Positions 7,169 to 16,087 of a stretch of 27,280 bases of DNA are shown here, piece by piece. The stretch spans positions 1 through 27,280 of the forward strand of contig JBKBUF010000042.1 of the NCBI GenBank assembly GCA_046290815.1, given 5' to 3'. Source of the stretch: JBKBUF01 sp046290815 (lineage in GTDB: Bacteria; Bacteroidota; Bacteroidia; Cytophagales; Cytophagaceae). The notes below the pieces were generated by a model, which saw only the letters and a list, made by a program, of their open reading frames with translations, was not told where the DNA came from and did not search any database. The translations under genes were made by a program, and so were the position numbers. Position 1 is the first letter of the stretch, and each line of letters opens with the position of its first letter.

Positions 7169-8385
7169 AACCTATCCTTGAGTTTATAAACGTATCTAAA
7201 AGGTTTAAAATCAGAAAAGATTCTCAACCCTATTTAAGTATAAGGGATTCGCTGGCCAATCTTTCCTTTTTAAAGAAAGAACCGAAAGAGGAGTTTTATG
7301 CATTGCAGGATGTATCCTTTGAGGTTTTTGCCGGGGAGTGCATAGGGATCATCGGGAAGAATGGTGCAGGCAAATCAACCTTGTTAAAAATTTTATCTAA
7401 AATTACTCCACCAAGTCACGGTAAGATAATTTCAAGGGGAAGAGTTGCCAGTTTACTTGAAGTAGGTACAGGTTTTCACCCTGAGTTGTCAGGAAAAGAA
7501 AATATCTTTTTAAATGGTTCCATATTAGGAATGACTTATAAAGAGATCAAAGGAAATTTGGATGCAATTGTAAATTTTTCAGGAATTGAGAAATTTTTAG
7601 ATACTCCTTTAAAACATTATTCAAGTGGTATGCAATTGAGGCTAGCTTTTTCTGTTGCTGCATTTCTTGAGCCTGAAATATTGGTTATAGATGAGGTGCT
7701 TGCTGTAGGAGATAGTGAGTTTCAGAAAAAATGTATTAACAAGATGGGGGAGGTTAGTAAAAGTGGAAGGACAATACTATTTGTCAGTCATAATATGTCA
7801 GCCGTAGAAATGCTATGCAGTAAAGCAATATTGCTAAGTAAAGGTAAAGTTAAAAGTTTTGATTCGGTTGGAAAAGTTGTCTCGGATTATATAAATGACA
7901 ATATTTCAGATGTCGAAAGTTTTAGTGGAATCCTGGATCTCGATAAGACTAAGTTTATTAAAAGAATAGAAGTATACTCAGATGGTCGAATAAGTCCTGA
8001 AATTGCTGTTGGTAGCGAGATGAAAATAAAAGTTTATTTTCAAACTGATAATAAATTAGATTTTCCTCTTCTGGGAATTGTTATCAAAGATTCATATGGA
8101 ATGCCATTGATTGGTATTAATAACAGGCACTATGTGGGTAACCTGGCTCTCAATCCGGTTAATTCAGGAGTTATTTCCATAACAATTCCAAAATTTCCGT
8201 TTATGCCGGGTATTTACAGTGTTGATGTCCATTTCGGTAATGCCTTTATAGATCTGGAAATATTAAAAGATGTTTTTTCGATTACAGTAAATAAAGTGAT
8301 TCAGAATAGTCAAGGGGAATTTCCTATGGAAAGTCTTAATAAAATTTACATTGACAATATAAACTGGAAGTTGGAGCAAATATAA
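7165..8385 (+). CDS. wzt: Polysaccharide ABC exporter, ATPase subunit with C-terminal glycan-recognition-type domain (Wzt)
   Basis: A 406-residue ATP-binding subunit. The Walker A motif GKNGAGKS is at 64-71, the ABC signature YSSGMQLRL at 152-160, Walker B ILVIDEVLAVGD at 172-183 and the switch histidine at H209. The nucleotide-binding domain ends near residue 245. About 150 more residues follow, rich in beta-strands, like the Wzt C-terminal domain. In Wzt of E. coli O8/O9a that domain binds the capped non-reducing end of the finished polymer and licenses export. The extension here suggests the exported glycan is capped before transport. Partner of Wzm, with which it overlaps by 4 bp. Confidence 0.93.
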   Translation: MKPILEFINVSKRFKIRKDSQPYLSIRDSLANLSFLKKEPKEEFYALQDVSFEVFAGECIGIIGKNGAGKSTLLKILSKITPPSHGKIISRGRVASLLEVGTGFHPELSGKENIFLNGSILGMTYKEIKGNLDAIVNFSGIEKFLDTPLKHYSSGMQLRLAFSVAAFLEPEILVIDEVLAVGDSEFQKKCINKMGEVSKSGRTILFVSHNMSAVEMLCSKAILLSKGKVKSFDSVGKVVSDYINDNISDVESFSGILDLDKTKFIKRIEVYSDGRISPEIAVGSEMKIKVYFQTDNKLDFPLLGIVIKDSYGMPLIGINNRHYVGNLALNPVNSGVISITIPKFPFMPGIYSVDVHFGNAFIDLEILKDVFSITVNKVIQNSQGEFPMESLNKIYIDNINWKLEQI

Positions 8386-8391
8386 AGTTTA

Positions 8392-9075
8392 ATGAAATTG
8401 ATTGGTATTTACAACAAGATATTACGAAAGTGGTATGAACTGGAATTGGATGAATATTCAGGCATTTTTCATGATCAGAATGAGGAAAAAATTTTTTTGT
8501 CGGAAGTGAAAAGTGCAAAAGATCTTCTGTTGCCATATTATTCTGAATATGTAAGGTCTGTTTCTGTTGATTCAATGGCTATTTCTATAGAGTTGGCTTC
8601 TGTATTATTTGCATTTTGCAAAATGAGAAAACCTAAAAAAGTTTTAGATTTGGGGTCAGGCTTCAGTAGCTTTACTTTTCGTTTATATCAAAAACTGTTT
8701 GATAATAATTGTGAAGTTTTTAGTGTTGATGACGATGTTCAATGGCTGGACAAGACCAGAAAGTACCTGGTTGAAAACAGTTTATCATCTGAAAATTTGC
8801 TTGACTTTAATATTTTTATGAATGATCAAGAAACTGAAGAGTTCGAATTAGTTTTGCACGATATGAATTATGTTGAGATCAGGATAAATTATTTACTCGA
8901 TATTATTAAGAAAACTAAAAATGGAGGATTCCTGATTTTAGATGATGTTCATAAAAATGATTATTTTCTTAGTTTATTAAAGCTGGCCAGAGGCAGAAAG
9001 GATGAATTTTATAGTTTAAAGAAAATTACTTTAGATAAGTACCGTCGTTATTCATTATTGTTACTTAAGCGCTAG
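8392..9075 (+). CDS. Class I SAM-dependent methyltransferase-like protein
   Basis: A 227-residue protein with a Rossmann methyltransferase core: motif I VLDLGSGFSS (84-93), FSVDDD (110-115) at the end of beta-2, and LILDDVHK (181-188) where class I O-methyltransferases carry their metal or substrate aspartates. No signal peptide or membrane segment. It starts 6 bp after wzt and its stop overlaps the next start by one base. Position directly behind wzt makes it a candidate for adding the terminal methyl group that a Wzt C-terminal domain would recognise, but this is inferred from context. The target is not visible in the sequence, and the family is diverse. Confidence 0.7.
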   Translation: MKLIGIYNKILRKWYELELDEYSGIFHDQNEEKIFLSEVKSAKDLLLPYYSEYVRSVSVDSMAISIELASVLFAFCKMRKPKKVLDLGSGFSSFTFRLYQKLFDNNCEVFSVDDDVQWLDKTRKYLVENSLSSENLLDFNIFMNDQETEEFELVLHDMNYVEIRINYLLDIIKKTKNGGFLILDDVHKNDYFLSLLKLARGRKDEFYSLKKITLDKYRRYSLLLLKR

Positions 9076-9986
9076 TGGTTGATTTATCAATAATTATTCC
9101 TACCAAGGACAGAGGAGAGATTTTTAATCAAACCTATTATGCACTAATAAATGCAATATCCGGAATTAATGCTGAAATTATTATAGTCAATGACTCTAAG
9201 GTTCCTTTGAATATTAAAACATCTAAAGAGACTCTTATTTTACAGAATTACAAGGGAGGAGTTGCTGCCGGAAGAAATTTAGGAGCCTTAAAGGCGTCTG
9301 GTAAAAAATTGTTGTTTTTGGATGATGACATGTTGCTTGACTCCAAAATCTTGAAAAGATTATTGCAGGTAAATGTTCGTGAGTCAGAAATAGTTATGCC
9401 AAATTGGTCATATTCATATGATTCTTTGGCTAAAATTTCTAAATCCAGTTTTGGACGATTTTTAATCAGATACAATTGGGTTTCACTTAAAGGTTGGAGT
9501 AATTCTGAGGAGTGGAATGATCATGCGATATTTAAAACCTCAGGAGGTGCTAGCTATTGTTTGTTGATTTCTAAAGCGAAGTTTGAAGAAATTGGCGGAT
9601 ATAATGAGAGTTTTCCCTTTGCCGGGTTTGAAGATTTTGATTTTATTCAGCGAGCAAAAGGTGCAGGAATATCCTTTTATATAGATCCAATTGCTACAAT
9701 AATTCATAATGAAATTGATAGGACTAGTCTGGGGTCTTTTCTAGATAGGAGGGAGAGAAATGCTTTTACTCAAAAGGTGGCTGTTAATCTAGGATACCAA
9801 AATCTTAAAATTTCTTATGAATTTGTTAAACGAATATTGATATATTTTTTCGATAAATGTTACCCATTAATATATTTTGGGGCTAGAAATTTTCCGAATA
9901 TTAAAGGATTGGATTTTGCATATTTTTTCTTGGTGAAAATTCTTATAGTAGTAAAGATTTTTCGAGGATATAACCATGATCGGTAA
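9075..9986 (+). CDS. Family 2 glycosyltransferase (GT-A fold)
   Basis: A 303-residue cytoplasmic glycosyltransferase. IIIPTKDR (6-13) begins the nucleotide-sugar fold, GRNLGALKASGKKLLFLDDD (66-85) leads to the metal-binding DxD-type motif, and GFEDFDFIQRAKGAG (about 188-202) holds the ED pair that supplies the catalytic base in GT2 enzymes. A C-terminal hydrophobic/basic stretch may touch the membrane. The start is GTG at 9075, using the last base of the previous TAG stop; I chose it because IIIPT lies only 5 residues in. The end overlaps the next gene by 11 bp. Donor and linkage are unknown. Confidence 0.85.
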   Translation: MVDLSIIIPTKDRGEIFNQTYYALINAISGINAEIIIVNDSKVPLNIKTSKETLILQNYKGGVAAGRNLGALKASGKKLLFLDDDMLLDSKILKRLLQVNVRESEIVMPNWSYSYDSLAKISKSSFGRFLIRYNWVSLKGWSNSEEWNDHAIFKTSGGASYCLLISKAKFEEIGGYNESFPFAGFEDFDFIQRAKGAGISFYIDPIATIIHNEIDRTSLGSFLDRRERNAFTQKVAVNLGYQNLKISYEFVKRILIYFFDKCYPLIYFGARNFPNIKGLDFAYFFLVKILIVVKIFRGYNHDR

Positions 9987-10842
9987 AATTAAATTTCTCC
10001 TATTTAACTCTATAAGATCAGTTTTCAAAATTCCGTTTTTAGAAAAGTGGATCAGAGATCAATTAAAAACTGATAATTGCTGGTTTTATTCGAAAATGGT
10101 TCCTGGTAACAATTTATATCCCAAACATTCTATAAGAAGATTTAATTCAAATGGTCTTATAATGGAAGTTGATATTTCTGATTATGTTGGGCACTATATA
10201 TATTTTGGATTTCCTGAATTAGCATTTCAAAACTTTAAAAATTTCATTAAGGAAGGAGATGTCATTTTAGATATTGGTGCAAATATAGGATTTACAGCAT
10301 TGAATTTTGCAAAGTTGGTAGGTCCAACAGGAACAGTATATGCATTTGAGCCTGATCCTTACAATTATTTGCAATTAGAAAATAACTGGAGATTAAATAA
10401 GTTGATGAATTTAAAATTAATAAACATTGGACTGGGATCAACACATCAAATAGTTAAACTAAAAACTGAATTAGAAGATAACAGAGGTAAAAATAGAGTA
10501 GATTTTAATGCTACGGAAAATTTTGCAGAAGTTTCAATTGTTACTATTGATGATTTTGTTAAAAATGCGAATATAAAATTTGTCCATTTAATAAAAATTG
10601 ATGTGGAAGGTTATGAGTATGAGGTTTTGAAAGGTGCAAAAAATGTTTTGAAAGTTTATAAGCCTAAATTGTTCGTTGAAATTGATGAACAAAATCTGAC
10701 ATTTCATAAATCATCCCCTAATGAGGTTGTGTCATTTTTATTGCAAATAGGATATACAACATTTAAAGATGCAGCTTGCGGAAAGGATATTTATTTAGAT
10801 ACTGATTTTAGTAAATGCCATTTTGATTTATTGGTATACTAG
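9976..10842 (+). CDS. FkbM-family methyltransferase
   Basis: A 288-residue SAM-dependent methyltransferase of the FkbM type. Motif I LDIGANIGF is at 98-106, AFEPDP (123-128) binds the ribose of SAM, and KIDVEGYEYEVLKGA (207-221) is the FkbM hallmark, followed by KPKLFVEI. Members methylate hydroxyl groups of sugars, polysaccharides and polyketides. In a polysaccharide locus it most likely O-methylates a sugar of the repeat unit or the chain end. It overlaps the GT2 gene by 11 bp and is followed by a GT4 gene after 14 bp, so it is embedded in the rightward operon. Confidence 0.87.
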   Translation: MIGKIKFLLFNSIRSVFKIPFLEKWIRDQLKTDNCWFYSKMVPGNNLYPKHSIRRFNSNGLIMEVDISDYVGHYIYFGFPELAFQNFKNFIKEGDVILDIGANIGFTALNFAKLVGPTGTVYAFEPDPYNYLQLENNWRLNKLMNLKLINIGLGSTHQIVKLKTELEDNRGKNRVDFNATENFAEVSIVTIDDFVKNANIKFVHLIKIDVEGYEYEVLKGAKNVLKVYKPKLFVEIDEQNLTFHKSSPNEVVSFLLQIGYTTFKDAACGKDIYLDTDFSKCHFDLLVY

Positions 10843-10856
10843 AGAAGTTTAAGAAT

Positions 10857-11972
10857 ATGCAAACTAAGGTTATATATATTATATCCAATTTAGATAAATC
10901 AAAGGGATTTGAATGGACAAGCTTGCACTTAGATAAATCCAGATTTGAGTTGGTTTTTATTTTACTAAATTCAGGGCCTACCGATTTAGAAAGATTTCTT
11001 AAAAGGAATAAATTCAAAGTTTATACTTTTAAGCTTCAAAGTAAGTTTTCCTTAATTATTTCTTTTGTCAGAACAGTAATTTGTTTAATTAAAGAAAAGC
11101 CTAATGCAGTCCATTGTCATCTTTTTGAAGCTTCCTTAATAGGTATAATTGCATCATTTATTACAGGGGTAAAAAAAAGAATATATACAAGGCATAATTC
11201 AACATTGTTTCATATGTATTATCCTGCTTCAGTAAAATATGATAAGTTGATTAATATTCTTTCGACAAATATTGTTTCAATTAGTAATGCGGTTTCAGAA
11301 GTTTTAACGGAATGGGAGAAGGTTCCATTGGAAAAGATAGTATTGATACCCCATGGCTTCGATTTTTCTTGTTTTGAAAATATAAGTTTGGAAAGGGTCA
11401 ATAATGTTAGGGAAAGAAATAATATCAAGGATTCAACATTTGTTATAGGGGTAATTAGCAGGTTTATTGCCTGGAAAGGTATAGAATATATCATTACTTC
11501 CTTTAAAGATTTTATTAATAAATATCCTGATGCTATATTGATTTTAGCAAATGCTAAAGGTCCGGATGAAAAAAAGATTTTAAAGGAGCTTGAAAGTTTG
11601 CCTTCTGAAAATTATCGGGTAATTCCATTTGAAACGGATGTTTTTGCTCTCTATAAGATATTTGATGTTTTTGTTCATGTACCTATAGATAAGTATTGTG
11701 AAGCTTATGGCCAGGTATACATAGAATCGTTGGCCTCAAATGTCCCTTCAATTTTTACCTTATCAGGAATAGCCAATGAATTTGTAGAAAATCGAAAAAA
11801 TGCCATCGTGGTAAATTATAAAAATTCTGATGATATTTATAATGCTTTGTATTTTGTTTATAACAACAGGGATGCAGTAATGGAAATGGCTTCGAAGGGG
11901 AAAAAAGATGTAATTGGCAGATATGATTTTAAAGAAATGATTTCAAAGCTGGAAGAGTTGTATTCAAAATAA
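10857..11972 (+). CDS. Family 4 glycosyltransferase (GT-B fold)
   Basis: A 371-residue glycosyltransferase. The N-terminal domain has ISNLD... and HCHLFEAS..G (85-96), with TRHN at 111-114. The C-terminal domain has VISRFIAWKGIEYII (199-213), whose R202 and K207 contact the donor diphosphate, and the GT4 E-x7-E pair in EAYGQVYIE (E282 and E290). All hallmark GT4 residues are therefore present. It is a retaining enzyme that should add one sugar to the lipid-linked glycan at the inner face of the membrane. Sugar specificity is unknown. It is very AT-rich, like its neighbours in the rightward block. Confidence 0.87.
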   Translation: MQTKVIYIISNLDKSKGFEWTSLHLDKSRFELVFILLNSGPTDLERFLKRNKFKVYTFKLQSKFSLIISFVRTVICLIKEKPNAVHCHLFEASLIGIIASFITGVKKRIYTRHNSTLFHMYYPASVKYDKLINILSTNIVSISNAVSEVLTEWEKVPLEKIVLIPHGFDFSCFENISLERVNNVRERNNIKDSTFVIGVISRFIAWKGIEYIITSFKDFINKYPDAILILANAKGPDEKKILKELESLPSENYRVIPFETDVFALYKIFDVFVHVPIDKYCEAYGQVYIESLASNVPSIFTLSGIANEFVENRKNAIVVNYKNSDDIYNALYFVYNNRDAVMEMASKGKKDVIGRYDFKEMISKLEELYSK

Positions 11973-11988
11973 TTAATGTAGGGGAGCG

Positions 11989-12903
11989 ATGAAATCAAAT
12001 ATAGCTTTTTCTATAATAATTCCCACATACAACCGTGCATCCGCATTAAAAAGATGTATTGATTCAGTGTTGAACCAAACTGTTCGGCCAAAAGAAATTT
12101 TAATTATTGACGATGGTAGTTTAGATAATACAAAGGATGTTGTAGAAGCATATTCGGATGAAACGATTATATATATAAGGAAAGAAAATGGAGAAAGAGG
12201 TGCTGCCAGGAATACCGGAATTTTGAAAGCTTCTGGTGACTATATAACTTTTCTGGATTCAGATGATCTACTGTATAAAGATTATTTTGAAAAGGCTTTA
12301 AGTTTTATTTTACATAATGATTACCCTGAGATATTTAATTTAGGTTACAATATCACTGAAGCCACAACAGGTAGGGTAATAAAGGTAATAAATGACTTCC
12401 GACCATCGGTAAACCTATTACTTCCGGAAGGAAATGTATTAAGTTGCCATGCCGTATTTATGAAATCGGACATCTGTCGTAAGAACCTGTTTATTGAAGA
12501 TAGGAATTTGGCAGGTTTGGAGGACTGGGAATATTGGTTGCGTTTATCTAGCAAATACAACTTTAAATCGTGTAATGTTATTGCATCCACAATGATTCAA
12601 CATCCAGAAAGGAGTGTTGTAAATTATAAAATGGAGGATTTGATCAATAAGGGTAATCTTTTGATTCAATATGTTTTTTCGAATCCTGGTTTCCATGAAC
12701 AATACGGTAAATATAAGCGGATATTCAAGGCTAGTGTTTATAGTTATATATCATTGCATTTGATTTTATCCGGGAGATTTAGAATGCACGCATTAAAGTA
12801 TCTTCTGATTAGTATTTATTATAATCCATTTATTATAAAAAAGCGACGATTTTTTGCAATTTTAAAATTGTTATTTAAAAGCTTATGGCTAAAAAAAATT
12901 TAA
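11989..12903 (+). CDS. Family 2 glycosyltransferase (GT-A fold)
   Basis: A 304-residue glycosyltransferase with the full GT2 signature: IIIPTYNR (9-16), DDGS (41-44), GERGAARNTGILKASGDYITFLDSDD (68-93) ending in the DxD metal site, and LEDWEYWLRL for the catalytic-base region. The C-terminus is basic and hydrophobic and may associate with the membrane. A purine-rich GGGGAG lies just upstream of the start, one of the clearer ribosome-binding sites in this block. It overlaps the next gene by 19 bp. Donor and acceptor are unknown; the enzyme should act on the same lipid-linked glycan as its neighbours. Confidence 0.88.
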   Translation: MKSNIAFSIIIPTYNRASALKRCIDSVLNQTVRPKEILIIDDGSLDNTKDVVEAYSDETIIYIRKENGERGAARNTGILKASGDYITFLDSDDLLYKDYFEKALSFILHNDYPEIFNLGYNITEATTGRVIKVINDFRPSVNLLLPEGNVLSCHAVFMKSDICRKNLFIEDRNLAGLEDWEYWLRLSSKYNFKSCNVIASTMIQHPERSVVNYKMEDLINKGNLLIQYVFSNPGFHEQYGKYKRIFKASVYSYISLHLILSGRFRMHALKYLLISIYYNPFIIKKRRFFAILKLLFKSLWLKKI

Positions 12904-14102
12904 TTGTCTTGACATTTTGGAGCTATAAGGATGCTTTAATTCAAACATATACACTCCCATATTTAAAAATAATCAGAGACTATACCTGTGAAAGCAAGAT
13001 ATATTTGGTTACACTTGAGAATAACAAATATAGCTTGTCGTCAGAAGAAAAGAATAAAATTGTAGACCATCTAAAAGCAATAGGTATTATATGGATAAGA
13101 ATACCCTATTATACTTTTGGAATGAAATCAATAATTACATTAATATCATATTTTCCACGACTATTGCTTTTAAGCCTGTTTAAAAATGTCGGGTATATTC
13201 AGGCGTTTTGTACCCCTGCTGGTGCATTAGGGTATTTTTTGTCTGTTTTTTCCGGAAAAAAATTAATAATAGATTCATTTGAGCCTCATGCTGAATCCAT
13301 GGTAGAGAATGGGACATGGAAAATAGATAGTTTAGCTTTTAAAATTTTGTTCAAATTAGAGAAGCTTCAAGCCCGTAAGGCGAAATTTTTGATTGCGGCT
13401 AATCCCAGAATGGAAGATTACGTAAGAGAAAGATATGGCCATGTAAAAGCGAAGTTTTTCTTTAAGCCAGCCTGTGTAGATCTCAACCTTTTTTCTGAAG
13501 GAAGGATTAAAAATAAGGAACTGGTTCAAAAGTTCGGTTTTGAGAATAAAATAGTTGGTGTTTATGCGGGCAAATTTGGAGGTATATATTTAGATAGAGA
13601 AGTGTTTGATTTTATTAGAACTGCACAAAATTATTGGGGGGATAAATTTAGGTTTTTAATTTTAACATCTCATTCCGATGAGGAAATTTTAGATTTTTGT
13701 AAAAATGCAGGTGTGAATATTGAACACATTACGAAAATGTTTGTCCCTCACAATGAGATCCCTGATTATTTGGGACTAGGAGATTTTGGCATTACCCCTG
13801 TTAAACCTGTTTATACAAAAAGATTTTGTACTCCGATAAAAAACGGCGAATATTGGGCTTTAGGGTTACCTGTGGTAATTACAAAGGATATATCTCAGGA
13901 TTCAGAAATCATTAAAAGATACAATATAGGGTGTGTTATAGAAGACTTTACTGCAGAATCCTATTATTCTGTTTTAAATAAACTCGATGAAATATTGAAG
14001 GAAGACAAAATGAAACTTAGCGCAAGAGTAAGGAAGGTAGCTGTTGAATACAGAAGTTTTTCTATAGCAAATAAAATTTATTCATCAATATTTACCAATT
14101 AA
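12885..14102 (+). CDS. GT4-like glycosyltransferase (GT-B fold)
   Basis: A 405-residue protein of GT-B architecture. The N-terminal domain includes a hydrophobic patch around 82-120. ANPRMEDYVRERYG (172-185) and the YAGKFGG turn (227-233) mark the domain boundary. The donor region is TPIKNGEYWALGLPVV (316-331), with E322 as the second glutamate of the usual E-x7-E; the first position is not a glutamate. It overlaps the preceding GT2 gene by 19 bp and is followed by galE after 5 bp, so the three are translated from one message. The substrate is not identifiable. Confidence 0.78.
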   Translation: MAKKNLIVLTFWSYKDALIQTYTLPYLKIIRDYTCESKIYLVTLENNKYSLSSEEKNKIVDHLKAIGIIWIRIPYYTFGMKSIITLISYFPRLLLLSLFKNVGYIQAFCTPAGALGYFLSVFSGKKLIIDSFEPHAESMVENGTWKIDSLAFKILFKLEKLQARKAKFLIAANPRMEDYVRERYGHVKAKFFFKPACVDLNLFSEGRIKNKELVQKFGFENKIVGVYAGKFGGIYLDREVFDFIRTAQNYWGDKFRFLILTSHSDEEILDFCKNAGVNIEHITKMFVPHNEIPDYLGLGDFGITPVKPVYTKRFCTPIKNGEYWALGLPVVITKDISQDSEIIKRYNIGCVIEDFTAESYYSVLNKLDEILKEDKMKLSARVRKVAVEYRSFSIANKIYSSIFTN

Positions 14103-14107
14103 GCTAT

Positions 14108-15142
14108 ATGAGGAATAATAAAAGTAGAAAGATTTTAGTAACCGGTGGTTGCGGTTATATAGGTTCACATACTATTATTGAATTAATCAGAAAGGGAGGA
14201 TATGAGGTTATTTCAATAGACAATCTTTCTAATTCCAATTTAGATACCATTGACCGCATATATAAAATTACCGGGACTAAGGTGAAAAACTATGTTCTTG
14301 ATTTGAGGGATTATGAAGCTTCTAAAAAAGTTTTCATGGAGAACCCGGATTTAATTGGCGTTGTAAATTTTGCAGCTTTAAAATCTGTACCTGAATCAGT
14401 AAGTAATCCATTGTATTATTACGATAATAATATAAATTCTCTTATTAACATTTTAAAATGTTGTGAGGAGTTTAAAGTAAAGGCCCATATATTTTCCTCG
14501 TCCTGTTCGGTTTATGGAAATGTTAAAACCTTGCCAGTAACTGAAGATACTCCATTGAGTGATGCTGAGTCGCCTTATGCACATACAAAACAGATAGGAG
14601 AGGCAATATTACAGAATTTCTCCAAGAACAGTGCTTTAAATACGATTGCATTGAGGTATTTTAACCCGGTAGGGGCGGATTCAACCGGATTGATTGGTGA
14701 AAGCCCCAAAAACAGGCCAAATAATCTTGTCCCTGTAATCACACAAACCGCCGTTGGTATGATTGAAAAAATGCATGTTTTTGGATCGGATTATAAAACA
14801 CGGGATGGCTCTTGTATTCGGGATTATATCCATGTTTCAGATATCGCTATTGCTCATATCAAAGCTTTGGATTATGTGTTAGAAGATAAAAATATTAATA
14901 ATTTTGAAATATTTAATTTAGGTTCAGGAGAAGGTATAACGGTACTTGAAGCGATTAAGGCATTTGAAAAGATATCTGGGGTTAAACTTAAATATGAAAT
15001 AGTTGGGCGCAGGGCAGGTGATGTGGAGAGTATTTACAGTAATTGTTATAAAGCTGAAAGTTTACTGGGCTGGAAACCAAAATATAATATAGAGCAAATG
15101 ATGCAAACTGCTTGGAAATGGCAGCAAAACTTGATCGGTTAA
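14108..15142 (+). CDS. galE: UDP-glucose 4-epimerase (GalE)
   Basis: A 344-residue extended SDR that interconverts UDP-glucose and UDP-galactose, or their N-acetyl forms, in the cytoplasm. The NAD motif GGCGYIG spans G13 to G19, SSSCSVYG (130-137) holds the catalytic serine, and Y157/K161 are the YxxxK pair in PYAHTKQIGE. The GalE-specific stretches ALRYFNPVGAD, RDGSCIRDYIHVSDIA and GRRAGDVE are all present, and length matches the family. It is the first gene after a run of three glycosyltransferases and probably supplies galactose or GalNAc donors for the glycan. It may also be the only galE of the cell, which cannot be judged here. Confidence 0.9.
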   Translation: MRNNKSRKILVTGGCGYIGSHTIIELIRKGGYEVISIDNLSNSNLDTIDRIYKITGTKVKNYVLDLRDYEASKKVFMENPDLIGVVNFAALKSVPESVSNPLYYYDNNINSLINILKCCEEFKVKAHIFSSSCSVYGNVKTLPVTEDTPLSDAESPYAHTKQIGEAILQNFSKNSALNTIALRYFNPVGADSTGLIGESPKNRPNNLVPVITQTAVGMIEKMHVFGSDYKTRDGSCIRDYIHVSDIAIAHIKALDYVLEDKNINNFEIFNLGSGEGITVLEAIKAFEKISGVKLKYEIVGRRAGDVESIYSNCYKAESLLGWKPKYNIEQMMQTAWKWQQNLIG

Positions 15143-15160
15143 TAATATAAATTTTAAATT

Positions 15161-16087
15161 ATGACTAATATTTTAATAACAGGCGGTGCAGGATTTGTTG
15201 CCGGTTCTTTGGCAGAAAAACTAGCAGAAAATAAAGATTATTTTATCGTCATTGTAGATAATCTTGTTACAGGCAGTTTGTCTAAAGTGCCTGCTTTGCC
15301 TAATTGTAAATTTATAAAGGCAGATGTAAACGTATTTAATGACATATACCCTATAATGACAGCATATAAATTTGATTATGTTTTTCATTATGCTGCTTTA
15401 GTGGGAGTATTGCGGACCTTGGAACAACCTGTAAATGTATTAAATGATATTCCTGGTATTAAAAATATATTGGATTTATCTAAAAATACCGGTGTGAAAA
15501 GAGTGTTTTTTTCTTCGTCATCTGAGGTGTATGGCGAACCTGTGGAATTTCCGCAAAATGAGAAAACTACCCCACTCAATTCCCGGCTTCCCTATGCTGT
15601 AGTAAAAAACGTAGGAGAAGCATTCCTGCGTTCGTATCAACATGAATATGGCTTAGATTATACCATTTTTAGATTCTTTAATACCTACGGTTACAAGCAA
15701 AGTCGCGATTTTGTAGTGGCGAAATTTTTAAAGGCAGCATTAAATAATGAGGATATTACAATATATGGAGATGGAAACCAAAGTAGGACATTTTGCTATA
15801 TCGATGATAATATTGAAGCAACAATAAAGTGTTTTGAAAATGGCTTGTATGTGAATGATGTTATTAATTTGGGTAACGATGTGGAAACAACAGTTCTTGA
15901 TTTGGCAAAGATTATTATAAAGGCAACCAATTCAAAATCTAAAATTATTCATGTTCCTGCATTAAAAGAGGGTGATATGACCAGAAGGAAGCCTGATATT
16001 ACAAACATGAGGAAAATATTAAACCGGGATCTGGTGCCACTTGAAACCGGAATCAATAAAATTCTTAATCAAATTTCAAAGTTATAA
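15161..16087 (+). CDS. Extended SDR nucleotide-sugar enzyme, possibly UDP-glucuronate decarboxylase or 4-epimerase
   Basis: A 308-residue extended SDR. The glycine motif reads G8xxG11xxA14, with alanine at the usual third glycine. SSSSEVYGEP (118-127) puts a glutamate (E122) after the catalytic serine, as in UDP-glucuronate decarboxylases and dTDP-glucose dehydratases and unlike GalE. Y145/K149 form the YxxxK pair, and IYGDGNQSRTFCYIDD (201-216) and TRRKPDI near the C-terminus match the UXS/epimerase group. A role in making UDP-xylose or another uronate-derived sugar fits a locus that also uses a diacetamido-uronate, but is an inference. It ends the rightward block; its TAA abuts the stop of the convergent membrane-protein gene. 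Confidence 0.78.
   Translation: MTNILITGGAGFVAGSLAEKLAENKDYFIVIVDNLVTGSLSKVPALPNCKFIKADVNVFNDIYPIMTAYKFDYVFHYAALVGVLRTLEQPVNVLNDIPGIKNILDLSKNTGVKRVFFSSSSEVYGEPVEFPQNEKTTPLNSRLPYAVVKNVGEAFLRSYQHEYGLDYTIFRFFNTYGYKQSRDFVVAKFLKAALNNEDITIYGDGNQSRTFCYIDDNIEATIKCFENGLYVNDVINLGNDVETTVLDLAKIIIKATNSKSKIIHVPALKEGDMTRRKPDITNMRKILNRDLVPLETGINKILNQISKL

Noticed and set aside
6317..16087. Idea that the rightward block is a defence or secondary-metabolite system
   Set aside because: Wzm/Wzt, several glycosyltransferases and nucleotide-sugar enzymes all point to surface polysaccharide synthesis; no nuclease, toxin, NRPS or PKS signatures were seen.
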